NCBI GenBank assembly: GCA_011050685.1
Contig: DRFF01000011.1
Location: 1-42,703 of the forward strand
Length of the DNA: 42,703 nt
Source of the DNA: Aurantimonas coralicida
GTDB taxonomy: Bacteria; Pseudomonadota; Alphaproteobacteria; Rhizobiales; Rhizobiaceae
Reading direction: 5' to 3'
The notes under the pieces: generated by a model
What the model saw: only the letters and a program-made list of their open reading frames with translations
The model's database searches: none
Told to the model about the DNA's origin: nothing
Made by a program: the position numbers and the translations under genes
In this document: piece by piece, positions 25,282 through 33,933 of the stretch
How positions within the stretch are numbered: the stretch's first letter is position 1
Layout: every line of letters starts with the position of its first letter

Positions 25282-26434
25282 AAATCCTCGTCAGTTCCTC
25301 GAGGTCGGACAGGGCCACCCGTTCATTGGCCATGTGCATAGTCTTGCCGACAAGACCAAATTCCACAACCGGGCAATAATCCTTGATGAAACGCGCGTCC
25401 GACGTTCCTCCCGATGTCGAGAGTTCCGGCTGACGCCCGGTGACATCCGCGATCGCGTCGGTCAGCGACTGGGTCAGGGCACCGTCCCGCGTCAGGAACG
25501 CTTCGGCCGGGCGCTCGCGCCATACGATCTCGACCGCCGCCGCCTCGCGGCCGGGACGGAACCGCTGCGAAGCCGCGGCCGCATCGATGCGGCGCGTCAG
25601 TTCCTCCTTGAGGCTCTCCGGCGTCCAGCGATCGCTGAAGCGGACATTGAAGAACAGGCGCGCGCGCGCCGGAATGACGTTGACCGAGGGATTGCCGGTG
25701 TCGATCGAGGTAATTTCGAGGTTCGAGGCAGGAAACTGCTCGGAGCCCGCGTCGAGCGGTTCCGCCATCAGCGCTTCGGCGATCGCAACGACCGCGCGCA
25801 CCGGGTTGTCCGCGAGATGCGGATAGGCAACGTGGCCCTGCCGGCCGGTGACCCGCAGCTCGGCCGAGAGCGAGCCGCGCCGGCCCACCTTGATCATGTC
25901 GCCCAGCGCTTCCCGGTTGGTCGGCTCGCCGACCAGACAGGCGTTGAAATCTTCGCCTCTGGCCTTGGCCCATTCCAGAAGCTTCACCGTGCCGTTCACC
26001 GCCGGTCCTTCCTCGTCGCCGGTGATCAGCAGCGAGACGCGGCCATTCGGGGCGCCGTGATGGGCGACGTGGCGCCCATAGGCGGCGACGAATGCGGCGA
26101 TGCCGCCCTTCATGTCGACCGCGCCGCGCCCGTAAAGCTCGCCATCGATAATCGCCGCCGAGAACGGGCCTTCCCGCCAGTCGCTTATCTCGCCCGGCGG
26201 CACCACGTCGGTGTGCCCGGCAAAGACGAGATGCGGGCCGAATGTCCCGGCGCGGGCGAAAAGGTTCTCGACATCGGGCGTGCCATGATCGGAAAACACC
26301 GGTCGCGCGACCGCGAAGCCGAGCGGCGCCAACATGGTTTCGAGCGCGGCCAGCGCGCCGCCTTCGTCGGGGGTCACCGACGGGCAGCGGATCAGGCGCG
26401 AGAGAATGTCGACGGGATCGGTCATCTGTGTCAT
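25241..26434 (-). CDS. dapE: succinyl-diaminopimelate desuccinylase
   Basis: Hydrolyses N-succinyl-LL-diaminopimelate in the succinylase branch of lysine and peptidoglycan-precursor synthesis. 397-aa M20 metallopeptidase with zinc ligands and catalytic residues in place: H74 in FAGHTDVVPPG, D107 in GRGAVDMKGG, the Glu pair in GDEEGPAVNG (141-142) and TSGGTSDARF near the end. The dimerisation lid lies at about 180-300. An ATG nine bases further in is an alternative start. It shares its pathway with dapD at 28418-29272, from which it is now separated by a transglycosylase and a glycosidase-like gene. Confidence 0.97.
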   Translation of the reverse strand: MTQMTDPVDILSRLIRCPSVTPDEGGALAALETMLAPLGFAVARPVFSDHGTPDVENLFARAGTFGPHLVFAGHTDVVPPGEISDWREGPFSAAIIDGELYGRGAVDMKGGIAAFVAAYGRHVAHHGAPNGRVSLLITGDEEGPAVNGTVKLLEWAKARGEDFNACLVGEPTNREALGDMIKVGRRGSLSAELRVTGRQGHVAYPHLADNPVRAVVAIAEALMAEPLDAGSEQFPASNLEITSIDTGNPSVNVIPARARLFFNVRFSDRWTPESLKEELTRRIDAAAASQRFRPGREAAAVEIVWRERPAEAFLTRDGALTQSLTDAIADVTGRQPELSTSGGTSDARFIKDYCPVVEFGLVGKTMHMANERVALSDLEELTRIYEAFIARWFAAHA

Positions 26435-26592
26435 GGCCGCGTCAGATAGACCAATTGATACAGGCTCGCCACAGGCACGAGATAAGTCACCGTCACAGCT
26501 GCGGAAAATCGAGCAAAGAATGGTTTCGCCACCTTTCCGCCGCGAAGCGGACCAACGGACTGGGCGCGGCCGGTTTGTTGAGAGAAAAGTGC

Positions 26593-27600
26593 ATGCGAGT
26601 GTCGGAATTCATGATCCCAGCGACAAGGCGCGCCGTCACGGCGTCGACGTTCGCGATCGTCGCCATTGCGAGCCTTTCCGGTTGCGTCGCCGGCGGCTCG
26701 CCGCTGGTCTCGGCCCTCGAAACCGCGCAGAGCGACACCGGAAAAGCTGGAGCCAACGAGGCCGAGGTCGCGGCGTTGACGACCGGCATCGTCCCATCCG
26801 ACGGGGACGTGAAGATCGCGGCCCGCGAGGCGAAGCAAGCCACCGAGCGCGGCACGATCTCCGGCAGCGCCGCCCTCGACCGGATGATCGAAGCGCACGC
26901 ACGCGAAAACGGTATCCCGCCGGCGCTGGCCTATGCCGTCGTGCGCGTCGAAAGCCGCTATAATCCGAAGGCGCGTGGCGCCGGCGGCGTCTACGGCCTC
27001 AGTCAGATTAAGCCCGCGACGGCCCGCAGCATGGGCTTTTCCGGATCTTCCAACGCCCTTTACGACCCGGATACCAACCTCACCTACGGCATGAAATATC
27101 TGAAGGGCGCCTGGGAACAGGGCGGCCGCGACGTCTGCAAGGCGTCGATGAAATACAAGGGCGGGCTGCGCACCACCCGGATGAGCAAATCGGCCGCCCG
27201 CTATTGCTCCGCCGTCAAGGCGCATATGGCCGAGATCGTCAAACGGCGGCGGATGCCGGCTGTGGTCGAGGCGCCTGCCGAAGAGCCGGGCCTTATCGGA
27301 ACGCTCGTCGCCGCCGTGACACCGTCGGAGGAGCCGTCAACGTCTGCGAAGACGAGGGCTCGCGCCGTTTCAGCCAAGCCTGTCCATATAGCGGTGCCGG
27401 AGAAAGTGGCCGACCAGGTCGCTGTCGCCGCCGCGCCTGCCCCCGCGCCACGGGCCGAAAGGGCGGCGGTAACCGGCGGCCAGGCCGCGGTTTCAGGGGA
27501 CGGTGAGGCCAAGGGCGGCCGCATCGCCGCCGCTGACGCAACAGTGGTCGCGGACGACGCCGCGCTCGCCGATCGCATGGTCGGCACCGCCAACAAATAG
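26593..27600 (+). CDS. lytic transglycosylase lipoprotein (SLT domain)
   Basis: 335-aa predicted outer-membrane lipoprotein. The signal peptide ends in the lipobox LSGC with C31 as the acylated residue. The SLT (Slt70-like) domain spans about 93-215: the catalytic Glu is E120 in AVVRVESRYNP, followed by GGVYGLSQIKPATA and the NLTYGMKYLKG segment. It cleaves the MurNAc-GlcNAc bond of peptidoglycan, leaving 1,6-anhydro ends. The last 120 residues are Ala/Pro/Val-rich and probably disordered, perhaps a spacer. It starts 158 bases from dapE, divergently, and ends 7 bases from the convergent glycosidase-like gene. Confidence 0.9.
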   Translation: MRVSEFMIPATRRAVTASTFAIVAIASLSGCVAGGSPLVSALETAQSDTGKAGANEAEVAALTTGIVPSDGDVKIAAREAKQATERGTISGSAALDRMIEAHARENGIPPALAYAVVRVESRYNPKARGAGGVYGLSQIKPATARSMGFSGSSNALYDPDTNLTYGMKYLKGAWEQGGRDVCKASMKYKGGLRTTRMSKSAARYCSAVKAHMAEIVKRRRMPAVVEAPAEEPGLIGTLVAAVTPSEEPSTSAKTRARAVSAKPVHIAVPEKVADQVAVAAAPAPAPRAERAAVTGGQAAVSGDGEAKGGRIAAADATVVADDAALADRMVGTANK

Positions 27601-27607
27601 CGTCGGG

Positions 27608-28378
27608 TCAGTCGCGGTCGACGACGACCAGCATCGGACCCAGCCGGTCGCGGCGGTAGTCGATGCCGGCATCGGGATAGTAGAGGCTCGACACCTTGCC
27701 GTCGAAGAACAGCGCATCGCGGCAGCCGAGCTGGTCCCGGAAGAACGTCGCGAAATCCCAGAAATTCACCGGCTTGCGGGACAGGACGAGGCGTACCGTC
27801 CGGCCGTCCTCGCTGGCGCAGACGCCGTTGCGCACATAGCGGCTGTCGGAGCCGTCGATGAAACGGGGATGCAATCCGCCGTCGATCAAGAGCATCGGCC
27901 CCGACTGGGTAGCGAGCTCCGGCGTGTGGTTTCCGGCGAGATAGCGCTCGGTGTCGCGGACATGGGCCTTGCCGTCCTCGATGAAGAACACCCCGTTCGG
28001 CTGCATCGAAAAATTGCCGCTACCGGTGCCGCGCACAGCCTGCTTCAGCACGCGCCCGTCCTGCACGGCGAGTCCCACCGCGCGGCGATCCTCGTGATAC
28101 ATGCCGGCGTTCATGATCAGCCGCAGGCGCCGCTCGCCGACGCTCGCCGCCGCCCCGGCGAAGGTCTCGTAAGGTTGTCCCGCCGCATCCTCGGACCGCA
28201 GCACGACCGCGTAGCGGTCGAGCGGGACATCGCAGACGATGTAATCGACGCCCCCGGCGGTTTCGGTCCGGCAGAGACCCTGATGGTCCGGCGGAATCGC
28301 CGGCGCCGGCTGCAACCAGCCGAACAGGCCGCCGAGCGCAGCGAGCGACAGCGGCCAGATGGATTGCAGTCTCGCCAT
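27608..28378 (-). CDS. phosphodiester glycosidase family protein
   Basis: 256-aa exported protein of the phosphodiester glycosidase (NAGPA-like, DUF2233) family. The signal segment is SIWPLSLAALGGLFGWL. The conserved domain shows LRLIMNAGMYHED, NGVFFIEDG, SGPMLLIDGGLHP and FFRDQLGCRDALFFDG, matching the family's metal/substrate loops. In eukaryotes the domain uncovers mannose 6-phosphate; bacterial members act on envelope glycans or remain uncharacterised. The start has AAGGA 4 bases upstream. It lies downstream of dapD in the same direction with a 39-base gap, so they may share a transcript. Confidence 0.85.
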   Translation of the reverse strand: MARLQSIWPLSLAALGGLFGWLQPAPAIPPDHQGLCRTETAGGVDYIVCDVPLDRYAVVLRSEDAAGQPYETFAGAAASVGERRLRLIMNAGMYHEDRRAVGLAVQDGRVLKQAVRGTGSGNFSMQPNGVFFIEDGKAHVRDTERYLAGNHTPELATQSGPMLLIDGGLHPRFIDGSDSRYVRNGVCASEDGRTVRLVLSRKPVNFWDFATFFRDQLGCRDALFFDGKVSSLYYPDAGIDYRRDRLGPMLVVVDRD

Positions 28379-28417
28379 CTCATCCTTGCTCCGACGGAGG
28401 CCGACCGGTTAGCCGCG

Positions 28418-29272
28418 TCAGTTGCGCAGCAGCTCGTTGATCGAGGTCTTCGAGCGAGTGCGTTCGTCGACCCGCTTGACGATGACGGCGCAATAAAGGC
28501 TCGGGCCGGGCTCACCATTGCCCATCGGCTTGCCGGGCAGCGCGCCGGCGACGACCACCGAATAGGGCGGCACCTCCCCATAGCTGATCTCGCCGGTGGC
28601 CCGGTCGACGATCTTGGTCGACTGGCCGATGAACACGCCCATGCCGAGCACCGCGCCTTCGCGCACGATGCAGCCCTCGACCACTTCGGAGCGCGCGCCG
28701 ATGAAGCAATTGTCCTCGATGATCGTCGGTCCGGCCTGCATCGGCTCCAGCACGCCGCCGATGCCGACACCGCCCGACAGATGCACGTTCTTGCCGATCT
28801 GGGCGCAGGAGCCGACGGTCGCCCAGCCGTCGACCATCGTACCCTCGTCGACATAGGCGCCGAGATTGACGAAGGACGGCATCAAGACGACGTCCTTGCC
28901 GATATGGGCCGAGCGCCGCACGATGGCACCGGGAACCGCCCTGAGACCTGCCGCGCGAAAGCGCGTTTCGTCCCAGCCGGCGAATTTCGACGGCACCTTG
29001 TCCCACCAGGTCGCCCCGCCGGGGCCACCCTCGATGACCTGCATGTCGTTGAGCCGGAACGACAACAGCACCGCCTTCTTCAACCACTGATGCACCGTCC
29101 ACTGACCATCGCCGCCACGGGTTGCGACGCGGGCCTCGCCACGGTCGAGCAGGTCGAGTGCCGCGTCGACGGCGTCGCGAATCTCGCCCGTGGTCGATGC
29201 CGAGACGCTGTCGCGGTCTTCGAAGGCTCGTTCGATCGTGGTTTCGAGAGCGGCGCGGTCGGGCGCGGTCAT
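28418..29272 (-). CDS. dapD: tetrahydrodipicolinate N-succinyltransferase
   Basis: Uses succinyl-CoA to make N-succinyl-2-amino-6-ketopimelate in lysine/meso-DAP synthesis. 284 aa. After an alpha-helical N-terminal domain, a left-handed parallel beta-helix is evident from hexapeptide-repeat periodicity (about 110-245: [45 protein letters not shown]). I set the start at the ATG at 29272 with AGGAG 8 bases upstream; a TTG two codons earlier is less likely. Together with dapE this gives two enzymes of the succinylase branch. Confidence 0.97.
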   Translation of the reverse strand: MTAPDRAALETTIERAFEDRDSVSASTTGEIRDAVDAALDLLDRGEARVATRGGDGQWTVHQWLKKAVLLSFRLNDMQVIEGGPGGATWWDKVPSKFAGWDETRFRAAGLRAVPGAIVRRSAHIGKDVVLMPSFVNLGAYVDEGTMVDGWATVGSCAQIGKNVHLSGGVGIGGVLEPMQAGPTIIEDNCFIGARSEVVEGCIVREGAVLGMGVFIGQSTKIVDRATGEISYGEVPPYSVVVAGALPGKPMGNGEPGPSLYCAVIVKRVDERTRSKTSINELLRN

Positions 29273-29399
29273 CGGCAAAACTCCTGAAAATCGGGGGGCT
29301 TCAGGGCCTCAAGACCCTGTCCAAATCGGCGCGGACCCTAGTTGAAGGGGGTGAAGCGGTCAATGAAACCGCACGGGCAAACCGAACGAGGCCTCGATA

Positions 29400-30248
29400 A
29401 TGCAGCAACCACCCCGCGACCAGCATGGCTGGGATCCGTTTCCAAGTTCGCAGCGGGACAAGGAGGCCACCAAGGACCAGGAGCACACGCCGCAGACGCT
29501 GTCGCCGACCTACCGCCTCGCCTTCGACGACGCCGACTTCCTGACCCGCGAGGAACTGCGCGGCGTGCGGCTACAACTCGAGATGATGAAGCCCGAGATG
29601 GCGCTGATCGAGGCGGGCATCCTGTCCACGGTCGTCCTGTTCGGCGGCGCCCGCATTCCCGAGCCCGGCGGCGAGGCCTGGGCGGCCAAGAACGAGACCC
29701 AGAAGCGCAACCTCGAGGCCAATGCGCGCTTCTACGACGAGGCGCGACGCTTCGCCCAGCTCGCCTCGCAGCATTCGGCGGACAGTTCCGGCGGCAAGGA
29801 ATTCGTCATCGTCACCGGCGGCGGCCCCGGCATCATGGAGGCCGGCAATCGCGGCGCGTCCGATGTCGACGCGGTATCGATCGCGCTCAACATCACTCTG
29901 CCGCACGAGCAGGCGCCGAACCATTTCGCCACGCCCGATCTCTCCTTCAACTTCCACTATTTCGCGATCCGCAAGATGCACTTCCTGCTGCGGGCGAAGG
30001 CGATGGCGATCTTCCCGGGCGGCTTCGGCACCATGGACGAATTGTTCGAGGCCCTGACGCTGATCCAGACCCAGCGGATGCAGCGCATCCCGGTGATCCT
30101 GTTCGGCGAGGAATTCTGGCGGCGGGTGATCAATTTCGAGGCGCTGGCCGAGGAAGGCACCATCGCGCCCGAGGACCTCAATCTCATCACTTTCGCCGAT
30201 ACGGCGGAAGACGGCTGGAAGGCAATCCGGACGTTTTACGAATTCTGA
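29400..30248 (+). CDS. LOG family (TIGR00730) Rossmann-fold protein
   Basis: 282 aa with the lysine-decarboxylase-like/LOG fold. The signature PGGFGTMDELFE is present with GGGPGIMEAGNRGA, the pair that in characterised members binds AMP-type nucleotides. They cleave cytokinin riboside or other nucleoside 5'-monophosphates at the N-glycosidic bond. The VVLFGGARIPEPGGEAW segment opens the fold, and the first 65 residues are a family-typical extension. It is divergent from dapD (127 bases). Physiological substrate unknown; older labels of lysine decarboxylase are misleading. Confidence 0.87.
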   Translation: MQQPPRDQHGWDPFPSSQRDKEATKDQEHTPQTLSPTYRLAFDDADFLTREELRGVRLQLEMMKPEMALIEAGILSTVVLFGGARIPEPGGEAWAAKNETQKRNLEANARFYDEARRFAQLASQHSADSSGGKEFVIVTGGGPGIMEAGNRGASDVDAVSIALNITLPHEQAPNHFATPDLSFNFHYFAIRKMHFLLRAKAMAIFPGGFGTMDELFEALTLIQTQRMQRIPVILFGEEFWRRVINFEALAEEGTIAPEDLNLITFADTAEDGWKAIRTFYEF

Positions 30249-30263
30249 GGAGAATGCGAGACG

Positions 30264-30296
30264 CCGGCGGAGTGCCGCGCACGCAACCTCCGCCGG
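30264..30296. terminator. possible bidirectional terminator hairpin
   Basis: CCGGCGGAG (30264-30272) pairs perfectly with CTCCGCCGG (30288-30296) around a 15-base loop. It fills the 48-base gap between two convergent genes. There is no T-run on either side, so termination is a positional inference. Confidence 0.4.
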
Positions 30297-31628
30297 TCAG
30301 TCGACGCTCGCGCCCATCTGCGCGCGCAACTCGGCGCAGCGGTCGCTGACATTCTGGCGTGGCGTGAAAATGGTGAAGTCAAAGGGAGCCGGCGCCGCCG
30401 GCGTCAGCCCATAGTCCGCGGGCTGGCCTTCGCCCTCGGCGACTTCGACCATCTGTACCGACACCGCGCGCGCTTGCGGCTCGCGATCGGCCAGGATCGT
30501 CGGCACCGCCCAGTCATTGCGGACATGACCGGATCCGGCGATCAGCACCGCGCTGCCGGTCTCGCCGGCCGCGCCGATCATGGCCGCTGCCAATGCCCCG
30601 TCGCGGGCCCGCTGCACCAGCGTCATCGGCGCGATGGCTCCCTCCGGCATCAACCCGCAATGTGCCTCGCGGATCGCTTCGGCCAGTTCCGCCGACTGCG
30701 CCGCCGGCATTTGATCGTCAAGGCCCCACCGCCGCACATCGGCGTCCGTGAGCGCCGTAACGCCGTCCTCGGCGATAGCCCTGACGGTCTCGCGATCGAG
30801 ATTGCCCGCGCGGATCGGCAGATCGTTCGCCACGGCAGAGTCGAAGATTGGCCGATACAGCGAAAAGTCCGGCCAGCCCCGTTCGGACCATTGGAGACGC
30901 TCGGCCAGCGTTGCGAGATCCTTGATATCGCCAGCCTCGAACCCCGCCAGAATGTCGGCGAAGCCTTGCGGGATCATTTCGAAGACCACCGAGGGCTTTG
31001 CGCCCAGCTTCGCCAGCCCGCCGATAATGTCGGACTGGATCAGATGGTGGTCAGGATTGTCGTGGATTTCGCCGAGCAGCACGTAGCGGGCACCGTGCGC
31101 CGCGCCCAACAGCGCGTCCTGGCTCGACGGCGTGCCATCGGCGCCGAAGACCTGGCCGACCAGCGGGTTGTCGGCGAAATAGGCGGACTGCCAGGCGGAC
31201 CGAGCGGGTTCGGGCGGTGTGTCGATCACCGCGGGCTGGCGATCCGCCGAAGCATCCCCGGCCGCCTCGGCGATTTTCAGGGCTTTGGCCTTGGCGTCGC
31301 CGGCAGCGGCCAGACGCTGCAGCGAGCGCGCCGCTTTCGGCGCCGCCCGTACGGGCAGAAGGCTGTTCGCGCGGATCGTCTCCATCGCGTCGTCGCCGTC
31401 CCCATCGAAGGGTTCGACGGTCGCCACGGCAACATCGGAAAACGGGTCGTCGCCATCACGGCGATAGGAAACCTCGACCCGTGCTTCGCGCTCGGGCGGC
31501 ACGAATTCGGCCGTCTTCGCGGCTTCGCTGGGGATCGGCGGCGTCAGGCGATCGGTGGCCCCGACGAAAACGGTGCCAAGACCTGCGAGCAGCACGATGC
31601 TGGATGGAACCCAGACGGAACGGTTCAA
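30297..31628 (-). CDS. ChaN-like (haem-binding-uptake-type) protein with long N-terminal region
   Basis: The C-terminal part (about 165-420) matches the ChaN/Cofac_haem_bdg family: ARYVLLGEIHDNPDHHLIQ with the conserved E-x-H-x-N segment, VVFEMIPQGF, LQWSERGWPDFSLYRPIF and GSGHVRNDWAVP. Characterised members are iron-regulated haem-binding lipoproteins. The first 160 residues hold one hydrophobic segment (VWVPSSIVLLAGLGTVFV) and an acidic, low-complexity linker. No lipobox Cys is present, so it is probably anchored by that helix. The first codon is TTG at 31628, preceded by a GGGGGGAA stretch. No haem transport genes are nearby. Confidence 0.78.
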   Translation of the reverse strand: MNRSVWVPSSIVLLAGLGTVFVGATDRLTPPIPSEAAKTAEFVPPEREARVEVSYRRDGDDPFSDVAVATVEPFDGDGDDAMETIRANSLLPVRAAPKAARSLQRLAAAGDAKAKALKIAEAAGDASADRQPAVIDTPPEPARSAWQSAYFADNPLVGQVFGADGTPSSQDALLGAAHGARYVLLGEIHDNPDHHLIQSDIIGGLAKLGAKPSVVFEMIPQGFADILAGFEAGDIKDLATLAERLQWSERGWPDFSLYRPIFDSAVANDLPIRAGNLDRETVRAIAEDGVTALTDADVRRWGLDDQMPAAQSAELAEAIREAHCGLMPEGAIAPMTLVQRARDGALAAAMIGAAGETGSAVLIAGSGHVRNDWAVPTILADREPQARAVSVQMVEVAEGEGQPADYGLTPAAPAPFDFTIFTPRQNVSDRCAELRAQMGASVD

Positions 31629-32033
31629 ACGGCTTTCCCCCCAATGCTGATGGAACGCCCGCGAATCGCGCTGCCATCGATCAGCAAGTGATCGGCACAG
31701 GATGTGGCGAAACTATTGCAGCAGCCGCCATTTCAAGGGAAAAGTGCCGAAAAACGCTAGTCAATTGCCAAATTCTTAGGATTTCGCGTCGGCTTACCCT
31801 GCTGGAGAGGGGCAGACGGTCCGATTCTCGTGATCGGACCGTCTGCGTCGCCTCCCCAGGCAACTCCCGCCGCGTGGCACTGCGAATAGACTTCGCGTGC
31901 CCTCCTCGGGTTCCGCAGAATTGGCATACAGAGCGGTCCGCAGACGCGATAGGGACACGCCGCAACACCCCGATGCTTTCGACCCACATCCTCAACGAAG
32001 GCTTAAATTAGCTGTGGATGACCGAGGCGGCCG
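31629..32033. other. intergenic region between ChaN-like and MltB-like genes
   Basis: About 405 bases without a convincing gene; only short frames in all directions. Its one distinct structure is the 14-bp inverted repeat at 31812-31846. The part nearest the ChaN-like gene (31690-31790) is somewhat A/T-richer and may hold its promoter. Confidence 0.5.
31812..31846. repeat. perfect 14-bp inverted repeat (strong hairpin)
   Basis: GCAGACGGTCCGAT (31812-31825) and ATCGGACCGTCTGC (31833-31846) are exact complements around the 7-base loop TCTCGTG. It lies 187 bases beyond the MltB-like stop and 183 bases before the ChaN-like start, both on the minus strand. No T-run follows. It may be a transcription boundary or a protein-binding site. 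Confidence 0.75.
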
Positions 32034-33266
32034 TCACAATTTTGCGGCTATCGCTTGGTTAGGCCAACAGGTCTGCGGCAAGCCCGCGCGGGCCTCGAAA
32101 TCGCCGATCGAGCGCCGGGTCTTGAAGCCCGCGAGCCCATCGGCGCCGCCGACGTCGTAGCCCTTTGCCTCCAGCTTTGTCTGCATCCGCGCGACGTCTC
32201 CGCGCGTCATGCGATCGGTCTTCGCCCACCGCCCTTGAAGCGATCCCGCGCCTTGCATCCTGTCGGCGACATGGCCGACGAACAGGGCGTAGAGGTCGGA
32301 GTTGTTATACGCCTTGATGACGTAGAAGTTCGGCGTCGCGATAAAGGCGGGGCCGAAGCGTCCGGCCGGCATCATCAAATGCCCCTGCTCCGTCGCCTCC
32401 TGCGGCGGAAACGGACGGCCGGAGACGCGTGTCACGCCGGCGGCGACGAATTCGGCGATCGGGCGACCGCGATCCGGCCCTTCATTGGCGCAGGAGACGC
32501 CGACCGGCACGACGGCCTCGAAGCCCCAGTCGCGGCCCAGTTGCCAGCCGCTCTGACGCAGGTAATTCGCGATCGAGGCCAGCGTATCGGGCACCGAATT
32601 CCAGATGTCCTTCTTGCCGTCGCCATCGAAATCCACCGCCAGGGCGAGGAATTTCGACGGCATGAATTGCGGCTGTCCGAGCGCCCCGGCCCAGGAGGAT
32701 TTCATCTGCGAGACCTGCAGATGCCCGTCCGCAACAATTTCGAGCGCCGCGAGGAGCTCGTCCCTGAACAACGCCTTGCGCCGCGACAGATAGGCCTTGG
32801 TGCCGAGCACCTGGAAGGCGTTTTCCGGGATTTTGGCGTTGCCGAAGGCCGATTCACGGCCCCAGATCGCGACGATGATCGGCGCCGGCACGCCGTAGCG
32901 CGCCTCGATCCTGTCGAGCACCGGCTTGTGTCGGGCCAGGAGCTTGCGCCCGGCCGCGGCATTGGCGGCGACGGCGCGCTCGGAAAGATAGTCGGCGCCG
33001 CTCTTGAACTCGGCCTGGAAGTTTATCTCCGCGACGGTCTCCTTCGAGCCGGGAAGCTGGAGGTCCGGCAGCTTCAAATTGGGCGTCACGCCCTTGAACG
33101 CGGCGTCGAACACGGGGCGCGGCACGCCCCGCGCCTTGGCCGCCGGCCAGATGTCGGCTTCGAGGAAGCGACGGAAACCGTCGGTCAGAGCGTCGGCACG
33201 CGCCGAGAAGGTCTGAGGGGCCAATGCGAACAACGCAACAGCAAGAAAAATCAAAATCCGCAGCAT
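32034..33266 (-). CDS. MltB-type lytic murein transglycosylase
   Basis: 410-aa exported enzyme. Signal peptide about 1-25 (ILIFLAVALFALAP, cleavage near ARA). The SLT_2/MltB catalytic domain spans about 27-325 with catalytic E138 in AIWGRESAFG and the downstream SWAGALGQPQFMPSKF and WNSVPDTLASIANYL motifs. A C-terminal peptidoglycan-binding domain (about 345-405, RMQTKLEAKGYDVGGADG) follows. It cleaves peptidoglycan with 1,6-anhydro-MurNAc formation, in the periplasm. No lipobox is present, so it is soluble, like many rhizobial members. The gene borders the AT-rich repeat/toxin-antitoxin islet. Confidence 0.93.
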   Translation of the reverse strand: MLRILIFLAVALFALAPQTFSARADALTDGFRRFLEADIWPAAKARGVPRPVFDAAFKGVTPNLKLPDLQLPGSKETVAEINFQAEFKSGADYLSERAVAANAAAGRKLLARHKPVLDRIEARYGVPAPIIVAIWGRESAFGNAKIPENAFQVLGTKAYLSRRKALFRDELLAALEIVADGHLQVSQMKSSWAGALGQPQFMPSKFLALAVDFDGDGKKDIWNSVPDTLASIANYLRQSGWQLGRDWGFEAVVPVGVSCANEGPDRGRPIAEFVAAGVTRVSGRPFPPQEATEQGHLMMPAGRFGPAFIATPNFYVIKAYNNSDLYALFVGHVADRMQGAGSLQGRWAKTDRMTRGDVARMQTKLEAKGYDVGGADGLAGFKTRRSIGDFEARAGLPQTCWPNQAIAAKL

Positions 33267-33452
33267 GGAACATCCTTAACGGGACGGGCCTTCCCCACCA
33301 GCAGTGAAGCGCGACCAGTGTCCGTTAGCCCAAGGACACCGCCTCTGTCGACGGACGCTTATTTCCCGTTCGCCTACATTTTTGAGTAAAACATTGATTT
33401 CTCTGGATTTGTCAGGCGTTGAGAAGGCCGATCTTACGGCTGCATGACAAAG

Positions 33453-33482
33453 CCGGGCGCTCGTATTAATCCGAGCGCCCGG
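33453..33482. terminator. GC-rich hairpin, possible terminator
   Basis: CCGGGCGCTCG (33453-33463) and CGAGCGCCCGG (33472-33482) are perfect complements around an 8-base loop (TATTAATC). It stands between the MltB-like gene and the AT-rich islet. No T-run follows on either strand. Confidence 0.45.
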
Positions 33483-33607
33483 ATGATCGCTTGCCGGTAG
33501 TCGTCCCAACCACGGACGTGCCGGTCTTATACGCGACGCTACGTGCGATAGGCCAAAATCCGACAGAAGGCAAGCAAAATATGAAAGAATCTCAAAAAAT
33601 CTTAATT

Positions 33608-33870
33608 GTCATTTAAAAACGACATGAAATATTCTTTATTCAATGGAAATTTCTATGAATTTCACGCTAAAAAATTTCCATATGTCATTTAAAAACGACT
33701 TCTATATTCATATTATATTTTTTCACGTCGTTTAAAAACGATTCTTATCTTCAAATGATCATTCTCTATGTTGTTTAAAAACGACTACAAAGACTCTCAT
33801 CGTCTTTATCCGTGTGGATTGATAATGATGTTGCCTTTCCCGTAATTTTTCGGTGTCGTTTAAAAACGAT
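33608..33870. repeat. array of five 16-bp near-palindromic repeats
   Basis: Copies at 33608-33623, 33684-33699, 33727-33742, 33770-33785 and 33855-33870. The consensus is GTCGTTTAAAAACGAC, an inverted repeat of 7-bp arms around AA. Copies 1 and 2 read GTCATTTAAAAACGAC, copies 3 and 5 end in GAT, and copy 4 begins GTT. The 11-base core TTTAAAAACGA is invariant. Start-to-start distances are 76, 43, 43 and 85 bases. The sequences between copies are unrelated and A/T-rich. The motif was not seen elsewhere in the window. It looks like a multi-site binding array for a DNA-binding protein; the protein is unknown. Confidence 0.85.
33643..33681. repeat. 10-bp inverted repeat inside the array
   Basis: ATGGAAATTT (33643-33652) and AAATTTCCAT (33672-33681) are exact complements with a 19-base spacer. 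They lie between the first and second 16-bp repeats. The second arm ends 3 bases before repeat copy 2. Confidence 0.6.
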
Positions 33871-33933
33871 ACCGTGTGTGTAATCCGATTGTTCAATTTC
33901 CATCACTTAAGCCGGGCTGCGCCGCATGCCTGA

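Larger units (their letters stand above)
33267..33933. other. AT-rich non-coding islet with repeats
   Basis: About 670 bases without a convincing gene. From about 33570 to 33900 the base composition is strongly A/T-rich, in sharp contrast to the rest of the window, which suggests acquired DNA. It contains a GC-rich hairpin (33453-33482), an inverted repeat (33643-33681) and five copies of a 16-bp near-palindrome (33608-33870). Only peptides below 30 residues can be read in it. Confidence 0.7.

Noticed and set aside
28418-30248. lysine decarboxylase function for the LOG gene because it is near dapD
   Set aside because: The PGGFGTMDE signature marks nucleotide phosphoribohydrolases; proximity to dapD does not make it a decarboxylase.
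33608-33870. CRISPR array
   Set aside because: Repeats are only 16 bases and nearly palindromic, spacers range from 27 to 69 bases, and no cas-like gene lies nearby.
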